DNA of 64,000 bases from an uncultured Pelagimonas sp. (GTDB lineage: Bacteria > Pseudomonadota > Alphaproteobacteria > Rhodobacterales > Rhodobacteraceae): NCBI GenBank assembly GCA_947499735.1, contig CANMPP010000002.1, positions 603,701 to 667,700 of the forward strand, in the 5' to 3' direction. Position 1 is the stretch's first letter. Each line of letters opens with the position of its first letter. A program made the position numbers and the translations under genes. This document shows positions 9,841-18,689 of this stretch, piece after piece. The notes under the pieces are model-generated. The model searched no databases. It saw nothing but the letters and a program-made list of their open reading frames with translations, and was not told the origin of the DNA.

Positions 9841-11007
9841 TCAGGATCCTTTTGCAATATTCGGTTGGAACGAGGTGTCCATTTTGCTCATCAAATATTG
9901 TGCGAAGTCGAAATTCGGGCGTTCCAAATGCGACAGGTGCCCCGGCGCGGCCCCATCTGCGGATAATCCGCGATAGACCTTTTCGGTACAGCCTCGATCC
10001 TCGACATTGACTTCGTCCAACAGTGTCTTGAGATCCACTAGGTTTTGCTGTGCCTCTGCATCATTTTTGTAATCATCAGACATGCCACCGCCAAAGCGGA
10101 TTTGCACCTGACCTGTCCCTTTCGGGTGAAGGCTAAGATACCAAAAATATCCCGGTGTCAGGGTGATCAGCAAGCTTGGATAGATGGCCAGCAAAAATGT
10201 CGTCCGGCGTTCATCCCCGTGCAAACGATCATTGCTTGGATGCGCCATAGCGATGCGCAACGTATCATCCTTTAGGATCGTATGATAGTTGAATGCCTTG
10301 CGTCCGGGGGGGCAGATCATATCGTCCAGTTTGGACAATCCCCCAATCGTGCCCGCATGACAAACCGGCAAATGATAGCTTTCCATGAAATTTTCAGCCA
10401 ACACTTTCCAATTGGTGTCCCATTCATGTTCTTCAAAAAAGGTCTCTGTGTAGTTCGTCATGTCGTAGCCTGCGATAAGGTCTTCGACCTCGCGCAGTTC
10501 GTCAGCAACCGGCGGTGCTTTGGGATTGAGGGTGATGAACACCCAGCCAAGCCAGTCTTCACAGGCAATGTCAGGTAGGCTGTAGTGGTCCTTGCAGAAT
10601 GCTTTGTTGCCCTTCATGGCAGGTGCACCACGCAAGCTGCCATCTAGACCATAGGTCCATGCATGATAGGGGCAGACAATGGATTTGGTATTGCCACGCC
10701 CGTGTAGCAATGTGGACATACGGTGGCGGCAAACGTTGGAATAGGCCCGTAAAACGTTATCTCTGTCGCGCAAAACAATAACGGGCTGACCGGCCAATTC
10801 GCATGTCATATAGTCACCGGACTTGGCCAAGGCGCTGGCGCGCCCGACGCAAAACCACGATGTCTTGAACACGTTTTCCAGCTCAGATTCGAGGAATGTC
10901 TCGGACGTGTACACCGTGGGCGGCATCGCGCGTGCTTCTTCAAAGGGCGTGGACACGTTATCGCGCAAAGCGTCGATTGGGTTTTGGACAGGCGTGGCTA
11001 TGTTCAT
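9841..11007 (-). CDS. Rieske non-heme iron oxygenase, alpha subunit (second of two)
   Basis: 388 residues, clearly paralogous to the neighbouring 8741-9838 gene. Rieske motifs are CRHRMSTLLHG and CPYHAWTYGLDGS; the catalytic iron site is in NFMESYHLPVCHAG. It is longer in the loop between the two halves. Two alpha-type subunits without a beta subunit suggest either an alpha-alpha' complex or two consecutive oxidations of one substrate (inference). It sits directly downstream of the flavoprotein gene, with a 16-base gap, in the same operon. Confidence 0.9.
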   Translation of the reverse strand: MNIATPVQNPIDALRDNVSTPFEEARAMPPTVYTSETFLESELENVFKTSWFCVGRASALAKSGDYMTCELAGQPVIVLRDRDNVLRAYSNVCRHRMSTLLHGRGNTKSIVCPYHAWTYGLDGSLRGAPAMKGNKAFCKDHYSLPDIACEDWLGWVFITLNPKAPPVADELREVEDLIAGYDMTNYTETFFEEHEWDTNWKVLAENFMESYHLPVCHAGTIGGLSKLDDMICPPGRKAFNYHTILKDDTLRIAMAHPSNDRLHGDERRTTFLLAIYPSLLITLTPGYFWYLSLHPKGTGQVQIRFGGGMSDDYKNDAEAQQNLVDLKTLLDEVNVEDRGCTEKVYRGLSADGAAPGHLSHLERPNFDFAQYLMSKMDTSFQPNIAKGS

Positions 11008-11023
11008 TGTTTTGCTTCCATGT

Positions 11024-12280
11024 TCAGGCCGGCTTGGGACGATATTCGCGGTAGCTGCGTTGGATTTCTATCTGATCTGCGACATAGGCTGCGTCGTGCC
11101 AGACACCCCAGATAAACGAGGATCCGCGCCGTGATTGCCAAGGAAGACCTAGAAAATACAGCCCCGGTTCCGGTGAAACGCCGCGTTGATGATAGGGCGC
11201 ACCCTTGGCATCAATGGCATGAGGCAGGTCGATCCACGAAAAATCTTGTGTATATCCCGTTGCCCAAATGACGTTGGTGATATTTGCCTTGGCAAGGTCC
11301 AGTTCACGTAACGGATGGGTCAGGCAATCGGGATCATTCGGCAGCATATGTGCGTCCGGTTCTGCTGGCAGATCAAGGCCAAACCGGTCGATATAGGTAT
11401 CGGCCTGTTTCAACATATCAAGGTAGTTTGCGTCACCGGCGGCGATGTTATCGGCCAAATCACTGTCAATCAGCAGCTGACCATTGTCGTAGCCTGACGC
11501 GCGACCCAATAATGTCATGCCAGCATGTGCCAACCTGCGGAAATCCACGGTCTCCCCGCCACGTGCACCGCTAACAGAGATCGTGACATGTTCCGCTCCT
11601 GGTGCTTTAGCGGCCGCATCCCAAAGGCCCAGAACACCCAACCACCAGCAAAAATCGCGCCCGCGATATGCGCGTGGCGGGCGATCATGTGGCCCTACGC
11701 AAAGATACACTTTACGTCCGGATCGTTGCAGTTCGTCTGCGATTTGGCCACCGGATGACCCGGCTCCCACGACCAGCACAGCCCCCTCGGGCAATTGATC
11801 CGGGTTGCGATACTGGGCCGAATGAATTTGCGCCACATTTTCTGTATCGGGAATGATCTTGGGAAACACCGGGTGATGAAAAGCCCCGGTCGCCGCAATG
11901 ACATTTTGCGCTGCGATTTTGCCTTGTGATGTCTCGACCATAAATCCGGACCGCCCCTTGGTGCGGGTCACGGATGTGACGTCAACACCCGTGCGGATGG
12001 GCGCTTTATGCGCGTTTGCAAATCCCACAAGAGCATCGGCGATTTCGCCCTTTGGTGGAAAAGCATCAGGGCCCGATTGGGGGAACTGCATGCCTGGGAA
12101 ACAATCGTGCCAGGCAGGGCCATTCGCAACCAGTGAATCCCAACGCCGCGTGCGCCAGCTTTCGGCAACGCGGTCCTTTTCCAAGACAATATGGGGGATA
12201 CTATGGCGTGTAAGATGCGCGCTGGCTGCAATTCCGGCCTGACCTGCACCAACAACAAGCGTATCAATGGATTCGACCAT
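11024..12280 (-). CDS. FAD/NAD(P)-dependent flavin monooxygenase-like oxidoreductase
   Basis: 418 residues with two dinucleotide-binding motifs: GAGQAGIAAS near residue 11 (FAD) and VVGAGSSGGQIADEL near residue 170 (NAD(P)H), plus the late ATG-type motif VIWATGYTQDFSW. This is the flavin-containing monooxygenase / CzcO-like family, which oxygenates N, S or carbonyl substrates. It is the first gene of the operon running through two Rieske oxygenases, RidA, DUF1028 and LysR. It could act on the same substrate, or conceivably pass electrons to the Rieske proteins, but it lacks a [2Fe-2S] ferredoxin domain, so the latter is less likely. Confidence 0.85.
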   Translation of the reverse strand: MVESIDTLVVGAGQAGIAASAHLTRHSIPHIVLEKDRVAESWRTRRWDSLVANGPAWHDCFPGMQFPQSGPDAFPPKGEIADALVGFANAHKAPIRTGVDVTSVTRTKGRSGFMVETSQGKIAAQNVIAATGAFHHPVFPKIIPDTENVAQIHSAQYRNPDQLPEGAVLVVGAGSSGGQIADELQRSGRKVYLCVGPHDRPPRAYRGRDFCWWLGVLGLWDAAAKAPGAEHVTISVSGARGGETVDFRRLAHAGMTLLGRASGYDNGQLLIDSDLADNIAAGDANYLDMLKQADTYIDRFGLDLPAEPDAHMLPNDPDCLTHPLRELDLAKANITNVIWATGYTQDFSWIDLPHAIDAKGAPYHQRGVSPEPGLYFLGLPWQSRRGSSFIWGVWHDAAYVADQIEIQRSYREYRPKPA

Positions 12281-12354
12281 AGTTGTATTCTCCCACTGCG
12301 ACAGGGGGATGCTACAAACACTGCATTGTTTATAAAGGTCTTAATCTCTGGGTT

Positions 12355-12377
12355 CTTCTTAGGGATAGCCTAAGAAG
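12355..12377. promoter_or_regulatory. LysR-type dyad upstream of the Rieske operon
   Basis: CTTCTTAGG, a 5-base spacer and CCTAAGAAG form a perfect 9-bp inverted repeat that contains the T-N11-A signature of LysR-type regulator boxes. It lies about 75 bases upstream of the first gene of the minus-strand operon (start 12280). The LysR regulator encoded at the operon's end is the obvious candidate to bind it (inference). Confidence 0.6.
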
Positions 12378-12910
12378 GGGGCGTTATCTGATCCTTATTG
12401 GTGTTCGTGGAGCGGTCATCAAGTTACCCTGTCTTGCGGGTGTGCCATTCCACGTTGAAAATGTTGTTTGACTTTGGGGTAGATCGATTTCGGCTCCAAA
12501 TCGTAGTTCCGTTTATTGGACCCAGCACTATGTTTCTAAGTCTTTGTATGAATTATGATATCAAGTGAGAGGTAGGAGTTTACGTTTGGCAGGTGCCATT
12601 AAACCGCGACAGGTCCACTCAGTGGGCTGTTCTACGCTGCCTGATTCCACCCATCGCGCTGCTGGAAGTTTTCGTAAGATTGAGGGGCGGAGTTGGTATG
12701 GTCATTTTGCGTACTATGCTAACGGGCGCAAGGTGCGGGAAGACGACATAAGCTGCAGGTGCGAACTGAGCGCTCATTCTGGGAAAGCGAGGCTGTTGTA
12801 TTGCTTCAGCGAGAGGTCGGACTGGTTGAATAAATCAAATTATGGTTCAAGTTTGGCAACAAGTTCGGCTTATCTTAAGTACGGCTCACACAGATGATTC
12901 CGTACAATTG
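12378..12910. other. Non-coding stretch with a solitary IS3-type terminal repeat
   Basis: No convincing gene is seen in this interval. Short plus-strand frames between 12565 and 13036 have no recognisable domain and no ribosome-binding site. The only clear feature is AAACCGCGACAGGTCCA at 12601-12617. It is identical to the right end of the mini-IS3 element at 41046-41062 and almost the complement of its left end. No matching partner end was found nearby, so it is probably the scar of a lost or degraded insertion sequence. Confidence 0.5.
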
Positions 12911-13825
12911 CTAACTCACCAATGTCGAAAGTGGTATGATGCCAAGCGACAGTATCGTTTGCCATGTGAGAATATCTGCGTATGCCTGCGCATTGCCGCC
13001 CATTTGTTTTGCCACGACATATCCGTTCGAAGCTGAGGGCACACAAAAGACCAAGAGAATTACAGCGGTTTCAAGCCTGTTGCAGTCCGCACCCCACGCT
13101 ACGCCATAAGCAAGCAGCGGCATCAAAACGGGTCGCACGAGCACTCCAAGACAGAGGAGTGGGGATTTTACGAACAACCTTTCGAACCGGATTGCCGCAC
13201 CCACCGAAATCAGTGCAAGGCCCAATGCGGCGCGCCCAATTAGGTTTAGTGTCTCCACCAGAGGAGATGGTATTGGCATGCTCAAAAGATTGACCACCAG
13301 CCCAAGAGCGCATGCCTGCACAAATGGATTTTTTAGAACAGACATAACCACATTCTTAGGCGTAGTTTTTGCTGTACCGAACCGAGCCATCGCGATGATC
13401 AAAGCAATATTGATGACGGGGATGAGTGCGGCCATACACGCGGCGACCAACGCATAGCCCTGCGCCCCAAGCACAAGCTCTGCCGCCGCCAACGCGATGA
13501 AAGCATTCCAACGTGTCGATGATTGCAACAGGGTCGTAAAGTCGGGGTCGGGCAAGCGCTGTTGCCCTATCCAAAATCGCAGAGAAAATATCAGCGCTAC
13601 GCTGAGTGCAAGCACCACATAGCAGCTTAAAACCACGGATCTGATTTGTGCAAAATCCAGTTCAGATAGGGCAATGGATTTGAACAACAGCGCTGGAAAC
13701 AGCAGTCGAAAACAAAGCTGTTCAATACCTTCCCAACCTTGTGGTGAGAGCCATTTCAACCGCTCAACAGCGTAGCCCACCGCCATGGTCAACATGATGG
13801 GAAATGTTGCAAGGAGAGCCATCAC
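12911..13825 (-). CDS. AEC family (auxin efflux carrier-like) membrane permease
   Basis: A 304-residue integral membrane protein with about ten hydrophobic segments and the AEC/BART superfamily pattern (N-terminal LLFPALLFKSIAL, C-terminal VPSASNGYVVAKQMGG). Members export or transport organic anions and other small molecules. It is the last gene of the minus-strand cluster that starts with the TctC gene, 30 bases beyond the Tm-1-like gene. It may transport the substrate or a product of that pathway (inference). Confidence 0.85.
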   Translation of the reverse strand: MMALLATFPIMLTMAVGYAVERLKWLSPQGWEGIEQLCFRLLFPALLFKSIALSELDFAQIRSVVLSCYVVLALSVALIFSLRFWIGQQRLPDPDFTTLLQSSTRWNAFIALAAAELVLGAQGYALVAACMAALIPVINIALIIAMARFGTAKTTPKNVVMSVLKNPFVQACALGLVVNLLSMPIPSPLVETLNLIGRAALGLALISVGAAIRFERLFVKSPLLCLGVLVRPVLMPLLAYGVAWGADCNRLETAVILLVFCVPSASNGYVVAKQMGGNAQAYADILTWQTILSLGIIPLSTLVS

Positions 13826-13855
13826 CGCATGCCTCTTTCACTGCGCGCATTGCGT

Positions 13856-15079
13856 TTAAATGGTTCCGGCTTCACGCCAACTGTCAAAGATCGCAAGCGC
13901 GGCCTCACTGAAAGAAGCGTCATTGATATGTGCATCCACAACAGCGATTTCGCAGCTTGCCTGCGCCTTTATTTCATTAAGGAACGCGCCCAACCCGACC
14001 TCGTCATGGAGTTCTGCGCCGGTGCGATCCCATTCTCCGCAGCCGCCCGACGGGAGCATCAAAACAGTTTTGCCCTTTGCTTTGGCAAGTTGAATGGCAT
14101 GGGCGCGTGCGACTTCGCAGCGTTCATCTGTGTTCAAAACGACTGAGGTGATGAGGCGATTATGTGCATGTTGGGGATGCTCTTGCCAACGGTCATCAAG
14201 CGGTCGCCACCCCACGAAATCGACCAAATCATAACATCCTGGCGCCACAATCTGCGGCGTTCCCGCCATCCCTGCGCCGGTCAACCGGTCGGGACCTGCT
14301 GTGATTGAGGACCCAAAAACCTCGTTGCCGAGTTCTTGTGTGCAAAAGTCGAAAACGCAGGCAAAATCACCCTGCGCGGCAAGGGCTTCAAACGCCCGCC
14401 CTCCCATACCCGTGGCATGACAAACAGCGACCTCATAGCCGCGCGCTTCCAGCGCTGGTTTCAGATGCACCATATAACGCAGCGCGTTTTTGCCGAGGCT
14501 GGTCATCCCAATCAACGGTGCGCCGGTGCGTGGTATCACCGCTTGAGCGGCCCCCAGAACTGCGCCCGCTGCTTGGCTGAGCGAGGCTTTGCAAACGGAA
14601 TTCAGCCCATAAAGCCCGCCAGCCCAAAGGATCATCTGCACATCCGGTGCAAGCCTGTCTGGCGGGATCATATGAGAAAACGAGACGGTCGAAACGATGT
14701 ATTTGGGCACCCCAATAGGAAGGGCCGCAGTGACGTCAAGCGCTAGATCTGTCCCCATAGAACCGCCCAGAACCAGAACGCCGTCAAATGCACCCTCACG
14801 CCACAATTTCAATGTAAGCGCGGTTGCCCCTTTGGCCATGGCCTGCATAGCTTGGTTTTCGTCGTTCAGGGCGATGATTGCGTCAATCGTTGTACCTGCG
14901 GCGGCCACGACGTCATGTTTTGTATGATCGCAGGGGATGTTTGGATCTCCTAGGACACTGACATCCATGGTGACGATCCGGCCACCTTGGCCAAGGATCG
15001 TCTCGCCAATGAAACGCAGCTCATCATCCTTAGTATCATAGGTGCCGATGACCAGAATGGTCTTGGGAACATCTGTCAT
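13856..15079 (-). CDS. Tm-1-like ATP-binding protein (UPF0261 family)
   Basis: About 407 residues, matching the UPF0261/Tm-1-like family: N-terminal VIGTYDTKDDELRFIGE with the following DVSVLGDP, then a central SMGTDLALDVTAALPIGVPK, and a C-terminal MLPSGGCGEWDR segment. The plant Tm-1 homologue inhibits tobamovirus RNA replication; the bacterial role is unknown, but the gene is often linked to catabolic clusters. I place the start at 15079 because there it overlaps the aldehyde dehydrogenase stop as ATGA; another ATG four codons upstream (15091) would give a longer overlap. Confidence 0.85.
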   Translation of the reverse strand: MTDVPKTILVIGTYDTKDDELRFIGETILGQGGRIVTMDVSVLGDPNIPCDHTKHDVVAAAGTTIDAIIALNDENQAMQAMAKGATALTLKLWREGAFDGVLVLGGSMGTDLALDVTAALPIGVPKYIVSTVSFSHMIPPDRLAPDVQMILWAGGLYGLNSVCKASLSQAAGAVLGAAQAVIPRTGAPLIGMTSLGKNALRYMVHLKPALEARGYEVAVCHATGMGGRAFEALAAQGDFACVFDFCTQELGNEVFGSSITAGPDRLTGAGMAGTPQIVAPGCYDLVDFVGWRPLDDRWQEHPQHAHNRLITSVVLNTDERCEVARAHAIQLAKAKGKTVLMLPSGGCGEWDRTGAELHDEVGLGAFLNEIKAQASCEIAVVDAHINDASFSEAALAIFDSWREAGTI

Positions 15080-16560
15080 AGGGCCATCCATGCGGTTTTG
15101 AGCTCGACGTATTTTTCCAGCGCGTGCATCGACTTATCGACGCCGTTACCAGATTGCTTCATTCCGCCCATGGGTACGGTCACATCCGGTCCGCCGTAAG
15201 TGTTCACATGAACCACACCTGCACGAATAGCGCGGGTCATTTTGTGCGCGCGCGATAGGTTGGATGTCCAGACGCCTGCGGCAAGACCATAGTCAGTGGC
15301 ATTGGCAAGGCGCGTGGCCTCAGCTTCGTCTTTGAACGCAGTCACAGTCAAAACTGGGCCGAAGACTTCTTTTTGAAACAGGGCGTCGCTGGCTTTGACA
15401 TTGCTGACAACTGTTGGCGACATGTAAAATCCGCCGGTTTCCGCAAGGATTTTGGAACCGCCAATCAGAACCTCACCACCCTCGCTGAGGGCTGTTTCAA
15501 CGAGAGATAGGTTTTGATCAAGCTGGCGCGCGGAATTCACCGCGCCAATCTGATTGCCTAGATCAAGCGGGTCCCCAACTTTCAGGGACTTGGCCTGTTT
15601 GATAACGGCAGCGACAAAATCATCGTGGATGCCGTCTTCCACGAGCAAACGCGCACCCGCGACACAGACCTGTCCTGAATTACGGAAAATCCCCATGGCG
15701 GTGACCAAGGCGGCCTGGTCTAAATTTGGTGCGTCGGCAAAAACCACATTGGGGGATTTGCCGCCAAGTTCGAGATAAACGCGCTTCATATTGGAGCGCG
15801 CGGAATATTCCATCAAACGCCGTCCAACGCCGCCGGAGCCGGTAAAGACCAGGACATCCACATCCATCGACAGACCCATAGCTTCGCCGACAACGGTCCC
15901 TTCGCCTGTGACGATGTTCAGTACGCCATCGGGCAGCCCGGCCTCATGGGCTAGTTCGACCAAACGCAGAAGCGAAAGCGACGCAGTTTCCGCTGGTTTC
16001 ACAACCACGGAATTGCCGGTGGCCAGCGCTGGCCCTAGTTTCCATGCGCCAATCATCAGCGGGAAGTTCCACGGAATGATCGCGCCGACCACGCCAACCG
16101 GTTCCTTATGGACGAGACCTAAGATCCCATCAGGTGTTGGCGCAATCTCGCCATAGATCTTGTCGATGGCTTCGGCATAATAACGAATGGTCGCTGCGGC
16201 CGAACGTGGCTCGGCGTTGATCGCCATGCCAATCTCGGTACCATTGTCACGTACACCCAATACCGCCAGCTCAAGCGCATTGGCTTCAATCAGATCGGCC
16301 CATTTATGCATGATCCGTTTGCGCTGCGCAGGAGCCATGGCAGACCAGCGCCCATCTTCAAACGCAGCCCGCGAAGCAGCAATGGCCGCGTCCATATCTT
16401 CGGCTGTGCCCTTTGCCATTGTGGTTAGGATGCTGCCGTCAATGGGTGAGATCACATCCATCGTGCCTCCATCCGAAGTAGGTACTGACTGACCGTTGAT
16501 GAGATGCGTACGCGGTGAAAGCGCAATATCGCGCAACGCGTCAATTTGTGTTTGTTCCAT
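15076..16560 (-). CDS. NAD(P)-dependent aldehyde dehydrogenase
   Basis: 494 residues, a complete ALDH-superfamily enzyme. Visible signatures are the coenzyme-binding IIPWNFPLMIGAWKLGPAL and VVKPAETASLS (cofactor Lys), the general-base Glu in ELGGKSPN, and the catalytic Cys in GQVCVAGARL. It oxidises an aldehyde to the acid; overall it resembles amino-aldehyde or betaine-aldehyde dehydrogenases. It lies 5 bases after TctA and overlaps the Tm-1-like gene. With the class III aminotransferase at 20571 it would form a transaminase/dehydrogenase pair that converts an amine to a carboxylate (inference). Confidence 0.93.
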   Translation of the reverse strand: MEQTQIDALRDIALSPRTHLINGQSVPTSDGGTMDVISPIDGSILTTMAKGTAEDMDAAIAASRAAFEDGRWSAMAPAQRKRIMHKWADLIEANALELAVLGVRDNGTEIGMAINAEPRSAAATIRYYAEAIDKIYGEIAPTPDGILGLVHKEPVGVVGAIIPWNFPLMIGAWKLGPALATGNSVVVKPAETASLSLLRLVELAHEAGLPDGVLNIVTGEGTVVGEAMGLSMDVDVLVFTGSGGVGRRLMEYSARSNMKRVYLELGGKSPNVVFADAPNLDQAALVTAMGIFRNSGQVCVAGARLLVEDGIHDDFVAAVIKQAKSLKVGDPLDLGNQIGAVNSARQLDQNLSLVETALSEGGEVLIGGSKILAETGGFYMSPTVVSNVKASDALFQKEVFGPVLTVTAFKDEAEATRLANATDYGLAAGVWTSNLSRAHKMTRAIRAGVVHVNTYGGPDVTVPMGGMKQSGNGVDKSMHALEKYVELKTAWMAL

Positions 16561-16565
16561 AAGGC

Positions 16566-18083
16566 TTACCGAATTTGTGTGTCGTGAAGGTCGTGGTCAG
16601 CGTCTTTCTGGTTCGCCTGCCAGTCACGCACCAAGGCGCGCATATGCAGCCCCAGAACCAGAAGGATGACTATGAAGATGATGAATGCGATAGGGCGGTC
16701 GATCATATCAAAGGGGGTTTTAACCCGCGCCATAGCTGCGCGCAGTTTGACCTCCATAATTCCGCCCAAAACCATGCCCAAAACAATAGGCACAATCGGT
16801 AAGTTCAAGCGTTTCAGAACCAGTCCTAAAACCCCAAAACCTGCCGCCATCATACAGTCACTCAGCGAATTGCGCAGGGAATAGACGCCCACAAAGGAAA
16901 GCATAAGGATGATCACACCCAGCAGGCGTGTAGGAACCTGAATGATCTTGGTCATGAGGTTGGTGGCCGAAATCAGGAACAGAACCACAATCACATTAAG
17001 GATAATCAGTGCGAGGTAGAGCGCATAGACAAAATCGATATTGTTCTGAAACAGCGCCGGGCCAGGAATGACATTGTGGACGTAGAAGACCGACAGCATC
17101 ATGGCAGTTAAGGCTTCACCGGGAATGCCGAGCGCTAAGAGAGGGATCATCGCCGCCGCAGGAACTGCGTTATTTGCAGCCTCGGACGCCACTAGTCCTT
17201 CGGGAGAACCATTACCAAAGCTGTCTGGGTCTTTCGAAGTCTTCTGCGCGTAGGTGTAACTCATGAACTGGGCGGTGAATTCGCCAACGCCCGGCACCAT
17301 ACCCATTATGACGCCAAAGCCTGAGGCCACAGTCGCAATACGCTTGTGTTTCAGAAGCTCCTTAAAACCCCCAAACAAGCTGCCCGAAACGGGCTGTGGC
17401 TTTGGGCTGTCGTCTGGCTCTACCAACAAGAAGAACGCCTGCGACAGAGCAAAGAGCCCAAGCACCACGACGATCAGATTTACGCCCGAGGACAGGAATG
17501 TCATGCCAAATGTATAGCGCTGCGTATAGGTGATCGCATCCAAACCCACGGTCTGCAAGAACACACCAAACATCGCCAGCATTCCCGCCGCCATGACCTG
17601 CCCACGATAAGCCAGAACCACCAGTATGATTCCCAAAAGCGCGGCTAGGAAAATTTCACGGCTGCCAAACTGCGGCGCGACCCAGGCCAGCAATGGGGTG
17701 AGTAGGATAAGGCAAAGAATACCGAAAATCCCGCCCCAAAACGACGCAGAATACGCCAAAGATACCGCCCGATGGGCCTGGCCGCGCAGGGTCATCGGGT
17801 AGCCATCGCTCGCGGTTAGCGCATTCACCGCCGTCCCGGGCGTATTGATCAAAACAGCAGGCAATGCGCCGCCATACATGGATGAACCATAGATGCCCAA
17901 CAAAACCGTCAGGCCGACGATTGGATCTAGAGAGAATGTTGCAGGCAATAAAATTGCGATTGCGACGGCGGGCCCCACCCCGGGGATGGCACCAATAATC
18001 ACGCCTCCTATAGAGCCAGCAAACAGTGCGATCACCACATCCCAACGTGCCAGTAATGCAGCACCAGCTAGTATATTTTCCAT
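16566..18083 (-). CDS. tctA: Tripartite tricarboxylate transporter, large permease (TctA family)
   Basis: A 505-residue multi-spanning membrane protein with the TctA signatures: N-terminal GSIGGVIIGAIPGVGPAVAI, then GLTVLLGIYGSSMYGGALPAVLINTPGT, and a repeat-like second glycine/proline motif (MGMVPGVGEF). It is the large transmembrane subunit of a TTT-family secondary transporter driven by an ion gradient. It lies between TctB (12-base gap) and the aldehyde dehydrogenase. Substrates of TTT systems range over carboxylates and aromatic acids, so the cargo cannot be read from the sequence. Confidence 0.95.
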   Translation of the reverse strand: MENILAGAALLARWDVVIALFAGSIGGVIIGAIPGVGPAVAIAILLPATFSLDPIVGLTVLLGIYGSSMYGGALPAVLINTPGTAVNALTASDGYPMTLRGQAHRAVSLAYSASFWGGIFGILCLILLTPLLAWVAPQFGSREIFLAALLGIILVVLAYRGQVMAAGMLAMFGVFLQTVGLDAITYTQRYTFGMTFLSSGVNLIVVVLGLFALSQAFFLLVEPDDSPKPQPVSGSLFGGFKELLKHKRIATVASGFGVIMGMVPGVGEFTAQFMSYTYAQKTSKDPDSFGNGSPEGLVASEAANNAVPAAAMIPLLALGIPGEALTAMMLSVFYVHNVIPGPALFQNNIDFVYALYLALIILNVIVVLFLISATNLMTKIIQVPTRLLGVIILMLSFVGVYSLRNSLSDCMMAAGFGVLGLVLKRLNLPIVPIVLGMVLGGIMEVKLRAAMARVKTPFDMIDRPIAFIIFIVILLVLGLHMRALVRDWQANQKDADHDLHDTQIR

Positions 18084-18095
18084 GAGTTATGTCCG

Positions 18096-18635
18096 TTAAA
18101 AATAGGCGATCATGAACAGGCGCAGCCCGTCCGGCAAATATTCATAGATCTGCCCCGCAGGGAGTTTGACCTGCAAGAGCGTCTTAAACAGCACGACTGT
18201 TGCAAGCCCCACTAAAGCAATGGCCCCCAGCACGACTTTGCTGCGATAGCCTGCGCGCAACGCAAGCAAAGCAGCGAAGGCGAGCGTCGCTGGAAGGTAG
18301 CCAATTTTAGGCACCAACGCCGCATAGATCACAAACCAAACTGCATATTCGATTGAGGCCAGCCATTTTCCGACCTCCTGCCAACGCCCGGCAATGCGCT
18401 CTGATACAGCAGAGCCCAGAACATGAAACGCAGCAAACACTGTCATCAGCCCCAAAGAAACCATTGGCCAGAGCTGCGGCTGAGAGCCGAATTTTCCGCC
18501 CTGTTTGAATTGCACTTGCTGCGTAATTTGCGACAGTAGAAACACCGCGACAGCCAAAGCAAACCAGGCAAAGACAATGTCTCCCGGACGGCGATAACGT
18601 TTGAAGAGGGTCTTGAGAGTTGTAAACTTTTGCAT
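18096..18635 (-). CDS. tctB: Tripartite tricarboxylate transporter, small permease (TctB family)
   Basis: 179 residues with four predicted hydrophobic segments, typical of the poorly conserved TctB subunit that pairs with TctA. The assignment rests on size, membrane topology and its position between tctC and tctA. The N-terminus is basic (LKTLFKRYRRPGD) and precedes the first membrane span. Confidence 0.88.
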   Translation of the reverse strand: MQKFTTLKTLFKRYRRPGDIVFAWFALAVAVFLLSQITQQVQFKQGGKFGSQPQLWPMVSLGLMTVFAAFHVLGSAVSERIAGRWQEVGKWLASIEYAVWFVIYAALVPKIGYLPATLAFAALLALRAGYRSKVVLGAIALVGLATVVLFKTLLQVKLPAGQIYEYLPDGLRLFMIAYF

Positions 18636-18689
18636 GCGTGTCTCCTAACCATTTGGGGCGCAATGAACTGCGCACCCTAGGTGAACCGG

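Noticed and set aside
12565..13036. Plus-strand frames in the gap after the Rieske operon, considered as transposase fragments
   Set aside because: No match to DDE or OrfA/OrfB motifs could be found in any frame; only the 17-bp terminal repeat is convincing.
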